From assembly GCA_044361365.1 (NCBI GenBank), contig JBIKIW010000061.1, positions 1 through 6,911 of the forward strand: a stretch of DNA of 6,911 nt, read 5' to 3'. The position numbers and the translations under genes were made by a program. This DNA comes from JBIKIW01 sp044361365. GTDB taxonomy: Bacteria > Patescibacteriota > JACMRA01. This document shows positions 1 through 6,759 of this stretch, piece after piece (the first letter of the stretch is position 1; every line of letters starts with the position of its first letter). The notes under the pieces are model-generated. The model had not been told where the DNA came from and did no database searches. It was given only the letters and a program-made list of their open reading frames with translations.

Positions 1-48
1 TTCCAGAACATGTTCTAAAACAATTTTTTTATCTGTGTATGAATACAT
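1..48 (-). CDS. 5' end of an unidentified gene, running off the left edge
   Basis: An ATG at 48-46 on the minus strand opens a frame (MYSYTDKKIVLEHVLE) that stays open for 16 codons to the window edge. The peptide is too short to assign to a family. About 110 bp of AT-rich sequence separates it from the divergent RNase P RNA gene, which fits a real gene start. No Shine-Dalgarno sequence precedes the ATG. It could also be a chance open frame. Confidence 0.4.
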   Translation of the reverse strand, partial: MYSYTDKKIVLEHVLE

Positions 49-127
49 TTTAAGATTATTTACTGATTACAGATAGTTTAAGTATTATGTATCAGATTTT
101 CCAAAATGTATTTGAGATTGAGCATAA

Positions 128-156
128 TTGACATAAGCTTACTTTGAAAGGATTAA
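128..156 (+). promoter_or_regulatory. Promoter of the RNase P RNA gene
   Basis: A perfect -35 box TTGACA (128-133) is followed by a 17-bp spacer and a weak -10 GATTAA (151-156). This places the start of transcription 7-8 bases downstream, at the first base of the RNase P P1 helix (163-164). The geometry agrees with the RNA's mapped end. The -10 box matches the consensus at only three of six positions. Confidence 0.6.
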
Positions 157-162
157 GTCATT

Positions 163-517
163 GGGCTGATCGGACGGTAGCTCAGGCTTTTTAAGCCTGG
201 GAGGAAAGTCGGGACACTCCAAGAAATTGTGAAAAAGATTGGCGACATAGTTAACCGCCCGGTACAAACCGAGGGAGCTTATTCAAGCTGAAAAGTGCAA
301 CAGAAAATATACCGCTATTAATTTTTTAGTAGTAAGGGCGAAATCGTAAGGTAAAAGCTTACGCAGAAGATAGTAATATTTTTTTGTGGTAAACCCCATC
401 TAGTGCAAGCCCAAGAAATGGTAGGGTGCGTAGAGAAATTACCGTCTCCTGTAAAGCTATTAATGTAAAATCATTTAACTTTACTGATAGACAGAATCCC
501 GCTTACAGATCAGCCAA
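163..517 (+). ncRNA. rnpB: RNase P RNA (bacterial, type A-like)
   Basis: This is the catalytic RNA of ribonuclease P, which matures tRNA 5' ends. Conserved blocks appear in the usual order: GAGGAAAGTC (P4 5' side, about 201-210), GTGCAACAGA (about 295-304), AAGGGCGAAA (336-345), GGTAAACCCC in the L15 loop that pairs with the tRNA CCA tail (about 389-398), and ACAGAATCCCGCTTAC (P4 3' side, 491-506). The ends GGCTGATC (164-171) and GATCAGCC (508-515) pair perfectly as helix P1. CGTAAG/CTTACG (354-364 region) forms a P12-type hairpin. At roughly 355 nt the length is normal. One P4 pair is swapped relative to the common bacterial sequence, with the partner strand changed to match. Confidence 0.95.
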
Positions 518-594
518 TTAAATTAATTTATAATTCTTAGAGCAGAAATTAAGTTTTTGATTTTTTAACAAGCTTATTTATTCTTATATCATTT
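518..594. other. rnpB-ribF intergenic region
   Basis: This short, very AT-rich spacer holds T-runs (about 553-566) behind a weak CTTA/TAAG inverted repeat, which may end RNase P transcription. A TTGATT (557-562) and a TATATC (585-590) just before the ribF start could be promoter elements, but their spacing of 22 is poor. No Shine-Dalgarno sequence is present ahead of the ATG at 595. Confidence 0.3.
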
Positions 595-1170
595 ATGATG
601 AAGGTTATTCAGGACAGTCAAAATTTACTTCCAGGATCGACTAAAACCGTATTAACTGTCGGTAATTTTGATGGTATTCACCTTGGACATAAATTTTTGA
701 TTCAAAAAACCGTGCAAATCGCTAAAAAAGAGAACTTGCTTTCAGCTGTAGTAACTTTTAAAAGCCACTCTAAGGAAATTTTAGAGCCAACCAGAAACCT
801 TAAAATCCTTTCTAATCTCGATCAAAAAATTGAATTAATTTCTCAATTAAAACCCGATTATCTGATTATTTTAGAATTTAACCAAGAAGTTGCCAATCTC
901 CCTGCCAGGGATTTTGTAGAAAATATTTTAATTAAAAAGTACCATTTAAATCATCTTATTGTTGGAGAAGATTTTGCTTTAGGAAAAAATAGAGAAGGAA
1001 ATCTAGGATTTTTACAGAATTTAAGTAAGGATTTAGATTTTAAGCTGACTATTATAAAAAAGTTTAAAGTTGATGAAAAAACCCTTTCTTCGAACTTAAT
1101 CAGAAAGCTTATTGTAGAAAATAAAACTGAAGATGTAGAAAAGTTTTTAGGGAGAAAGCTAGATACATAG
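595..1170 (+). CDS. ribF: RibF, FAD-synthetase domain only (riboflavin-kinase half missing)
   Basis: RibF is normally a cytoplasmic bifunctional enzyme of about 300 residues: an N-terminal FMN adenylyltransferase that makes FAD, and a C-terminal riboflavin kinase that makes FMN. This 191-residue product shows the nucleotidyltransferase signature GNFDGIHLGH (residues 23-32), the FKSHSKEIL segment around H58, VGEDFALGKNREG (123-135) and SSNLIR (165-170, usually SSTRIR). It stops after FLGRK, just where the family continues LGRPY into the kinase domain, so the whole kinase domain is absent. Remnants of an IS1595 element begin within about 30 bases of the stop, so the truncation probably comes from a deletion next to that element. 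A natural single-domain FAD synthetase is the alternative. Two adjacent ATG codons (595, 598) could each be the start; neither has a Shine-Dalgarno sequence. Confidence 0.85.
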   Translation: MMKVIQDSQNLLPGSTKTVLTVGNFDGIHLGHKFLIQKTVQIAKKENLLSAVVTFKSHSKEILEPTRNLKILSNLDQKIELISQLKPDYLIILEFNQEVANLPARDFVENILIKKYHLNHLIVGEDFALGKNREGNLGFLQNLSKDLDFKLTIIKKFKVDEKTLSSNLIRKLIVENKTEDVEKFLGRKLDT

Positions 1171-1180
1171 TCAAAATCAT

Positions 1181-1221
1181 ACCCTTAATTATTGATTGTA
1201 GAGTCTTTTTCTTACAATCAG
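1181..1221 (-). pseudogene. IS1595/ISXO2-like transposase, downstream fragment
   Basis: Read on the minus strand, 1219 down to 1181 encodes DCKKKTLQSIIKG, which matches the segment that follows TEIV in ISXO2-like transposases (typically EIVPDC-KTLQ-IIRGKV). It continues the frame of the fragment at 2669-3022 once the intervening IS3 element and one copy of the TCAG repeat are removed. Similarity stops at the KG codons, 11 bp from the ribF stop. The rest of the catalytic domain, including the second Asp of the HSDGW motif, is missing from the window. Confidence 0.72.
1218..1221. repeat. Target-site duplication of the IS3 element, left copy (TCAG)
   Basis: TCAG lies immediately outside the left IS3 end and matches the copy at 2669-2672. 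The repeat alone would be weak evidence at 4 bp. It is supported because removing one copy plus the element restores the interrupted transposase frame. Confidence 0.7.
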
Positions 1222-1268
1222 GTTGTCAACCCCCCCCATTTTTTCGTACAGCTTTTCTAATTAAAAAT
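1222..1268. repeat. IS3 left terminal inverted repeat
   Basis: This is the orfB-distal end. It starts GTTGTCAA plus eight C, then ATTTTTTCGTACAGCTTTTC and TAATTAAAA. It pairs imperfectly with the other end. On the minus strand it presents TTGACA (1229-1224), two bases from the tip and pointing outward, the position used for the -35 of circle-junction promoters in IS3 elements. Confidence 0.7.
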
Positions 1269-2299
1269 CAGTTTTGAAATTTAATTAAATTTGAGTTAAA
1301 ACTAACCTTTTTGTTTTTAGATAAATTTGATATTTTAGTCTGTAGCCTGGTCTCTATTTCAGCTGATATATTATTCTGTAACTGGGATACTGACTCAGTT
1401 TTTATCTTACCTTCTGCCTGACACTGATACCTCTTTCTGAATATTGCAGGTGCAGTCCTGATCACTGAGTGAATTCTGAAATGGTTGTAATACCAGATTT
1501 GTCTGCCTATCGCAAACTCCAACTCTTGGATATTATTAAACCTGTTTACATTTCCCAGTTCCAGTTTAAAATAGTTGTAATAACTCTCCTGATAACCATT
1601 TTCATATGGACAGCCTTTAGTTGACATTGATATTTGTATGCCTATTGATCTGCACATAGAAAGATAAGTTTTAGCCCTGTATTAAGTTCCTTGATCAGAG
1701 TGTAGGTATATTGGTTTACCAAAGACTGAAACAGCTTTTTGAAAGGCTTGAGTGGTTAGGTTTTCGGTATGGTGTTTACTGAGATGCCAGCCTACAATCT
1801 CTTTAGTAAAATTATCCTTTAGTGTAGCTACATAATACCAATTACCTTTGAATAACAAATAGGTGAAATCACTAGACCAAATATGATTTGGATACTCGGG
1901 AGTTAGTTCTTTTACCAGGTTTTCTATACCCAAAGTTTTTACATCACAAAGCCCTCTGTCTCTTTTGTAAGGATTATTTTTGTGGTAACGAACTTGAATA
2001 CCAAAAAGCTGTTTTACTCTGGATATTTTTTTATGATTTAAAGTAATATTACCAAAGACTTTTAAATGGTCTGACATGCGTTTGGAACCTAGAAAGGGAT
2101 CTTGAACCAGTGTTTGAACTATTAGCTCTTTAGTGATAATATCTTTAGCCGTCTGAGTTGGTTTGTAATACAGACTGCTTTTGGGTACGCCGGTGATTTT
2201 GGCTAGACGACTGAGTTTGGTTTCAGGATGTTTGGCTGAATAATCTCTGACTCTGGATAGGGTAATTTGCAATGAGGATTTTTTAGCACTGTCACTCAA
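1268..2299 (-). pseudogene. IS3-family transposase OrfB (DDE integrase), broken by a nonsense codon
   Basis: OrfB is the strand-transfer enzyme of IS3 elements. The N-terminal half (205 residues from a TTG at 2299) has the HTH_21-like region (LAKITGVPKSSLYYK) and the rve core with the first catalytic Asp in WSSDFTYL and the second in HSDQGT. A TAA at 1684-1682 then interrupts the frame. The same frame continues as YRAKTYLSMCRSIGIQ to the catalytic Glu in ENGYQESYY and ends at 1268. Counting through the stop, the second Asp and the Glu are separated by 35 residues, the expected DD(35)E spacing. Relatives usually read GSEYRS here, so one GAA-to-TAA change explains the break. The 205-residue product lacks the Glu and should be inactive. 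An internal ATG at 1657 would give a 129-residue C-terminal piece. Confidence 0.88.
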
Positions 2300-2591
2300 G
2301 ATATTTTTTTTTAAACTTAGATAAGTCTAAGTGAGTGGAACCTAATAATTCTTTGAGTTCACGGTTTTCCTGTTGGAGTTTTGAGATCAACAAACTGTCA
2401 GATTTGTTTCTGGTTTGTCCTGTAATGGAGTTTGTAACTGGAGTTGTTCCCTCTTTTGATAACCAAAAATATATGGACTTGTGATGTACTCCATATTGTT
2501 TGCTGGCTTGAGATACACTGAGTCCTGAGTATTTGATTGCGTCGATTACCTGTTGTTTGAGTATCGGGTCATAGACCCTTAATTTAGCCAT
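2292..2591 (-). CDS. IS3-family transposase OrfA (HTH protein)
   Basis: This 99-residue protein is the DNA-binding regulator and N-terminal part of an IS3 transposase. Residues 1-45 form a Tnp_1-type helix-turn-helix (VIDAIKYSGLSVSQASKQYG, then VHHKSIYFWLSKEG). The C-terminal third (LLISKLQQENRELKELLGS) has the heptad pattern of a leucine zipper. It ends KFKKKYLE at a TGA that overlaps the TTG start of orfB. The tail is encoded by TTT followed by nine A. Losing one A from the transcript would fuse OrfA to OrfB in frame, so slippage there could make the full transposase. There is no Shine-Dalgarno sequence before the ATG. The reading frame is intact. Confidence 0.85.
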   Translation of the reverse strand: MAKLRVYDPILKQQVIDAIKYSGLSVSQASKQYGVHHKSIYFWLSKEGTTPVTNSITGQTRNKSDSLLISKLQQENRELKELLGSTHLDLSKFKKKYLE

Positions 2592-2628
2592 ATTATACAG
2601 TACATGATATTGTGAATATTATATTCCA

Positions 2629-2668
2629 ATTTTAATTAGAATATTTGTACAGTATAATGGGTTTGGGT
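2629..2668. repeat. IS3 right terminal inverted repeat
   Basis: This is the orfA-proximal end. On the minus strand it begins CCCAAACCCATTATACTG, then TACAAATATTCTAATTAAAA. From the ATT onward, about 22 of 29 positions match the left end, including GTACA and TTCTAATTAAAA. It contains TATACT (2657-2652), a good -10 box directed into orfA. Confidence 0.7.
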
Positions 2669-2672
2669 CAGT
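2669..2672. repeat. Target-site duplication of the IS3 element, right copy (TCAG)
   Basis: This is the second copy of the TCAG that flanks the IS3 element. It falls inside the IS1595 transposase codons for T-D (minus strand ACTGA), exactly where the coding similarity breaks off. Confidence 0.7.
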
Positions 2673-3022
2673 TACTATTTCAGTATAGACTACTTCTCTG
2701 CCTGCTAGGTTGTTTCTTTTAAATATACCAAATACAGGCTGTTTATTTGTACCACGACCTCTTTTAAGTTTTCCATGATAACCTCTTATTCTCCTAGCTC
2801 CAAAGTATGACTCATCTAATTCTACATCTCCTATGATATTATCTAATTCAAGACATTGGTGAAGGTAAATTGCTTTTCTAAATAGTAGAAAGTGTTTGTT
2901 AATTGTATGACGATTTAAATCTAAAAGTTTGCTTGTTTTGTAGCATCTATGTCTATACAAAAGTGCTTAATTATCTGTTTTATTGTATAATTGCTTAATT
3001 TGCTGTATTTAATCATGTTCAT
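2669..3022 (-). pseudogene. IS1595/ISXO2-like transposase, N-terminal fragment, frameshifted
   Basis: Minus-strand codons from about 3016 read MIKYSKLSNYTIKQII, then KHFCIDIDATK, in one frame. They continue one base out of frame as TSKLLDLNRHTINKHFLLFRKAIYLHQ and on to the catalytic segment GDVELDESYFGARR, whose Asp is the first catalytic residue, then KQPVFGIFKRNN and VVYTEIV. The join is a run of four A; five A (ACAAAAACA) would give an unbroken DATKTSKLL. A one-base deletion therefore killed the gene even before the IS3 element landed at 2668. The N-terminus resembles family members that start directly with the HTH region and lack the Cys-rich zinc ribbon. The downstream remnant is at 1181-1221, and the end of the catalytic domain is gone. 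Confidence 0.82.
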
Positions 3023-3083
3023 AGTTTAGAAGAGTTTATTCTTCTAGCCTAGAGCCATTTACTATTATCATCAAATTAATGAT
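3023..3083. other. Non-coding gap between the IS1595 remnant and the rRNA terminator
   Basis: This stretch holds a hairpin TAGAAGA-gtttat-TCTTCTA (about 3026-3045) and a second inverted repeat TATCAT/ATGATA (about 3066-3084). The IS1595 end may lie here, but I could not identify its terminal repeat. No gene is visible. Confidence 0.4.
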
Positions 3084-3114
3084 AAAAAATAATCTAATCA
3101 TGAATTAGTGATTA
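3084..3114 (-). terminator. Intrinsic terminator of the 16S transcription unit
   Basis: On the minus strand, TAAT-CA-CTAAT, loop TCATG, ATTAG-ATTA is followed directly by six T (3089-3084). The stem has nine A/T-rich pairs with a two-base bulge. It lies about 200 bp past the end of 16S and about 110 bp past the processing stem. The stem is weak because it is AT-rich, but its shape and T-run are right. Confidence 0.6.
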
Positions 3115-3226
3115 TATTTTATTTTGCAATGCTAACAAAATAATTATTGCAATTATAAATTAACTAAAAAATTCAACATTAGAATTAGATATTGAAATTA
3201 AATTATGTATGTATAACTACTATACC

Positions 3227-3256
3227 CAAAAGTAAGTAACTTAAAAATAAGCTATT
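3227..3256 (-). repeat. 16S precursor processing stem, trailer strand
   Basis: This 30-nt stretch (plus strand starting CAAAAGTAAGTAACTT) is the inverted repeat of 4809-4837, differing only by one extra A in the A-run. The two arms enclose the whole 16S gene, the arrangement of the leader-trailer helix that RNase III cuts in bacterial pre-16S rRNA. Confidence 0.85.
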
Positions 3257-3257
3257 A

Positions 3258-3279
3258 CTCTAAAACACTATGTTTAGAG
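3258..3279 (-). other. Hairpin in the 16S trailer
   Basis: CTCTAAAACA, loop CTA, TGTTTAGAG forms a nine-pair stem with one bulged A. It lies between the mature 16S 3' end and the trailer arm of the processing stem. It is probably part of the precursor structure; no separate function can be read from it. Confidence 0.45.
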
Positions 3280-3313
3280 ATTTATTTGTTTTTTAAGATG
3301 TAATTTTCTCCTT

Positions 3314-4807
<1,494 letters not shown>

Positions 4808-4808
4808 A

Positions 4809-4837
4809 AATAGCTTATTTTAAGTTACTTACTTTTG
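4809..4837 (-). repeat. 16S precursor processing stem, leader strand
   Basis: This 29-nt arm lies two bases upstream of the inferred 16S 5' end. It pairs with 3227-3256 over its whole length with a single bulge. Nearness to the mature 5' end suggests the cut at this helix leaves little extra leader to trim. Confidence 0.85.
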
Positions 4838-4863
4838 AATTCCAGTAGTAAATCTGGTCCATC

Positions 4864-4871
4864 TGTTAAAG
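4864..4871 (-). promoter_or_regulatory. boxA-like antitermination signal in the 16S leader
   Basis: The minus strand reads CTTTAACA, identical to the last eight bases of the E. coli rrn boxA (TGCTCTTTAACA), which binds NusB/S10 for rRNA antitermination. It sits between the predicted promoter and the processing stem, the expected place. It also overlaps a hairpin GTTAAA-AGCC-TTTAAC (4865-4880). Short motif, supported by position. Confidence 0.55.
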
Positions 4872-4901
4872 GCTTTTAACTAAAAAATTAAGGTAGCTAT
4901 A

Positions 4902-4932
4902 AATATGAGTATGATAATCTAATTTCTGTCAA
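4902..4932 (-). promoter_or_regulatory. Promoter of the 16S rRNA unit
   Basis: A perfect TTGACA (4932-4927) is followed by CATATT (4907-4902) after 19 bp, or TCATAT after 18. The predicted start lies near 4895, giving a leader of roughly 90 nt that includes the boxA-like motif and the processing stem. The -35 is convincing; the -10 is approximate. Confidence 0.55.
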
Positions 4933-5080
4933 GCAATTTAATTTAAAACAATCTTTATGAACCAGGTGATAAATTATGGCTAGTAAGCTAAAAAGCTCTT
5001 TATAAAGAAGTTTATCATTGACTAAAATTTTTCACTGCGGCTTTATTTAATAACTTTTTATTAAATTAATCTTAGCCAAA

Positions 5081-6484
5081 ATGCAGAATATTAATAGCAA
5101 ATATAAGTATGGTTTCACAACAGAAATTCAAAATCAAGCTTTTTTAAAAGGTCTGAGTGAAGAAACTGTAAGACAAATTTCTGCATATCGAAACGAACCA
5201 GACTGGCTTTTGAAATTTAGATTAAAAGCATATCAATTTTGGCAAAAAATGAGTGAACCGAAGTGGGCTGAAATTGATTATCCTAAAATTGATTATGAAA
5301 GTATGAATTACTATAGTGTTTCTAAAATAAATCAAGATGTTGATCCCAAGATTTTAGAGACTTTTGAGAAACTAGGAATTCCTGTAAATGAAAGAGCAAG
5401 TCTTTCTGGTATGGCTGTTGATGCGGTTTTTGATTCAAACTCAGTAAGGACTACCTTCCAAAAAGAACTAGCAAGTTTAGGTATAATTTTTTGCTCTTTT
5501 AATGATGCTGTTCAAAACCATCCGAAAATAGTACAAAAATACCTTGGCTCTGTAGTTCCTTTTTCAGATAATTTTTTTGCTTGCTTAAACTCAGCTGTTT
5601 TTAGCGATGGCTCGTTTGTGCTCATTCCTCGTGGAGTTCGTTGCCCAATGGAACTTTCAACATATTTTAGGATAAATTCGGTAAATTTAGGTCAGTTTGA
5701 GAGAACTTTAATCATTGCTGATAAAAAAAGTTTCGTTAGCTATTTGGAGGGTTGTACCGCCCCAATTAGAGACCAAAGTCAACTTCATGCAGCAGTTGTC
5801 GAGCTGGTTGCACTGGGAAAAAGTGAAATTAAATACTCAACTGTCCAAAACTGGTATCCTGGGGATAAAAATGGAGTCGGTGGAATTTATAATTTCGTCA
5901 CCAAAAGGGGTCTTTGCAGTGGTAATCAAAGTAAAATTAGCTGGACTCAGCTAGAAACCGGCTCAAGTATTACCTGGAAATATCCTAGTGTTATTTTAAA
6001 AGGTAATGAGTCCGTTGGAGAGTTTTATTCTGTGGCAGTAACTAATAATCAACAACAGGCTGACACCGGAACAAAGATGATTCACATAGGAAAAAATACT
6101 AAAAGCCGGATAATTTCTAAAGGTATCTCAGGTGGGAACTCCAGAAATACTTACCGTGGGAAGGTAAAAATCTCTAGAAATGCTACCAATGCTACCAATT
6201 TTACTCAGTGCGATTCTCTATTACTTTCAGAAGCTTCTTTTGCCAATACATTACCAGAAATTGAAGTCAAAAACTCTTCTTCCAAAATCGAACACGAAGC
6301 CACAAGTGGTAAATTAAGCCAAGATAAGTTATGGTATCTTTCAACTAGGGGTCTAAATTTAGAGCAAGCTTCAAACTTAATGATAAATGGATATTGTAGA
6401 GAAATTTTAGAAAAGCTTCCGATGGAGTTTGCTGTAGAGGCTAAAAAGCTTTTAGAGGTAACTCTGGAAGGTACTGTAGGCTAG
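5081..6484 (+). CDS. sufB: SufB, Fe-S cluster assembly scaffold protein
   Basis: SufB is the cytoplasmic scaffold of the SUF system. With SufC (ATPase) and SufD it forms the complex on which Fe-S clusters are built from SufS-derived sulfur. At 467 residues it has the family's usual length. The N-terminus YKYGFTTEI and GLSEETVRQISAYRNEPDWL, and the core VRCPMELSTYFRIN and GISGGNSRNTYRGKV, are typical. Cys377 in FTQCDS corresponds to E. coli C405, and Glu406 in EHEAT corresponds to E434; the 29-residue spacing is preserved, so it should be functional. The ATG has no Shine-Dalgarno sequence (upstream ATCTTAGCCAAA) and I see no better start. It lies divergent from 16S and is followed by non-coding DNA, so sufC, sufD and sufS are not beside it, unlike the usual suf operon. 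Confidence 0.95.
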   Translation: MQNINSKYKYGFTTEIQNQAFLKGLSEETVRQISAYRNEPDWLLKFRLKAYQFWQKMSEPKWAEIDYPKIDYESMNYYSVSKINQDVDPKILETFEKLGIPVNERASLSGMAVDAVFDSNSVRTTFQKELASLGIIFCSFNDAVQNHPKIVQKYLGSVVPFSDNFFACLNSAVFSDGSFVLIPRGVRCPMELSTYFRINSVNLGQFERTLIIADKKSFVSYLEGCTAPIRDQSQLHAAVVELVALGKSEIKYSTVQNWYPGDKNGVGGIYNFVTKRGLCSGNQSKISWTQLETGSSITWKYPSVILKGNESVGEFYSVAVTNNQQQADTGTKMIHIGKNTKSRIISKGISGGNSRNTYRGKVKISRNATNATNFTQCDSLLLSEASFANTLPEIEVKNSSSKIEHEATSGKLSQDKLWYLSTRGLNLEQASNLMINGYCREILEKLPMEFAVEAKKLLEVTLEGTVG

Positions 6485-6621
6485 GTTGTTAAGCTAACAC
6501 TAAATAAATAGTTTCAGTTGAAAATTCAACTCAATATAGGTAAATAAATTTTTTAATTTTAGTCTTTTTGTTTAAAATATTTTTATTTTTATCTAAAAAT
6601 GAACTGATTATAAAAAAACAT
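6485..6621. other. Non-coding region after sufB
   Basis: The sequence is extremely AT-rich. An inverted repeat AGTTGAA-AA-TTCAACT (about 6515-6530) lies 30 bp after the sufB stop and may help end transcription, although the nearest T-run (6549-6554) is about 20 bp further on. No open frame or RNA gene is visible. Confidence 0.45.
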
Positions 6622-6646
6622 AAAAAAATTCCTAAATAAATTAGGA
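6622..6646 (-). terminator. Intrinsic terminator of tRNA-Ala
   Basis: On the minus strand, TCCTAA-TTTAT-TTAGGA (6646-6630) is followed after one base by seven T (6628-6622). It lies 30 bp past the tRNA 3' end. The stem is six pairs and the T-run is strong. Confidence 0.7.
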
Positions 6647-6676
6647 TAAGCATTTTTACAGTTTTCAAATAAAATT

Positions 6677-6753
6677 TGGTGGATCCTATCGGATTCGAAC
6701 CGATCACCTACTGCGTGCAAAGCAGTCGCTCTAGCCAAATGAGCTAAGAACCC
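6677..6753 (-). tRNA. tRNA-Ala, anticodon TGC, CCA encoded
   Basis: The minus strand folds into a full cloverleaf: acceptor GGGTTCT/AGGATCC, D stem GCTC/GAGC, anticodon stem ACTGC/GCAGT around loop TTTGCAC (anticodon TGC), and T stem ATCGG/CCGAT with loop TTCGAAT. The third acceptor pair is G-T, the G3:U70 identity element of alanine tRNAs. The terminal CCA is in the gene (6679-6677). It has its own terminator and a plausible promoter, so it appears to be a single-gene unit and is not the spacer tRNA of an rRNA operon. Confidence 0.97.
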
Positions 6754-6759
6754 ATACTT

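Larger units (their letters stand above)
1222..2668 (-). mobile_element. IS3-family insertion sequence, 1447 bp, inserted in an IS1595 transposase gene
   Basis: The element carries orfA and orfB on the minus strand. It is flanked by TCAG at 1218-1221 and 2669-2672, a 4-bp target duplication of the size IS3 elements make. Excising the element with one TCAG copy rejoins an IS1595 transposase reading frame, which independently supports these boundaries. The ends form imperfect inverted repeats. Counting inward from the ATT triplet at 1238-1240, and on the minus strand from 2659, both contain GTACA at the same offset and share TTCTAATTAAAA. The tips differ: the left has GTTGTCAA followed by eight C, the right (minus strand) has CCCAAACCC. 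The element is probably inactive because orfB has an in-frame stop. Confidence 0.85.
4838..5080. other. Divergent intergenic region between 16S and sufB
   Basis: About 240 AT-rich bases hold the rRNA leader and promoter on the minus side and the sufB upstream region on the plus side. A 12-bp perfect palindrome TCTTTATAAAGA lies at 4997-5008, followed by TTGACT (5018-5023) and a poor -10 CTTTAT (5041-5046) at 17 bp. The palindrome could be an operator for sufB, but nothing ties it to a known regulator. No coding frame is supported here. Confidence 0.4.

Noticed and set aside
5..16. Palindrome AGAACATGTTCT resembling a LexA/SOS box
   Set aside because: The Gram-positive SOS box needs four bases between GAAC and GTTC; here there are two. 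It also falls within the apparent coding start of the left-edge gene.
1193..1220. Inverted repeat TGATTGTA / TACAATCA after ribF, as a possible terminator
   Set aside because: No T-run follows, and the sequence is explained as IS1595 transposase coding remnant next to the IS3 target duplication.
2592..2659. Inverted pair ATTATACAGTAC / GTACAGTATAAT upstream of orfA, as a separate small element
   Set aside because: One arm coincides with the -10 region of the IS3 terminal repeat and the other abuts the orfA start. It is better seen as internal IS3 end structure.
3124..3155. TTGCAAT / ATTGCAA inverted repeat as the 16S terminator
   Set aside because: It has a 15-base loop and no T-run on the minus strand; the hairpin at 3084-3114 with T6 fits much better.
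5715..5954. A 79-codon open frame on the plus strand
   Set aside because: It overlaps sufB in another frame, while sufB is clearly conserved through this segment.
6182..6199. Tandem repeat GCTACCAAT x2 in sufB
   Set aside because: It encodes ATNATN where SufB proteins commonly read AKNARN, so it is a short coincidence in a conserved protein segment.
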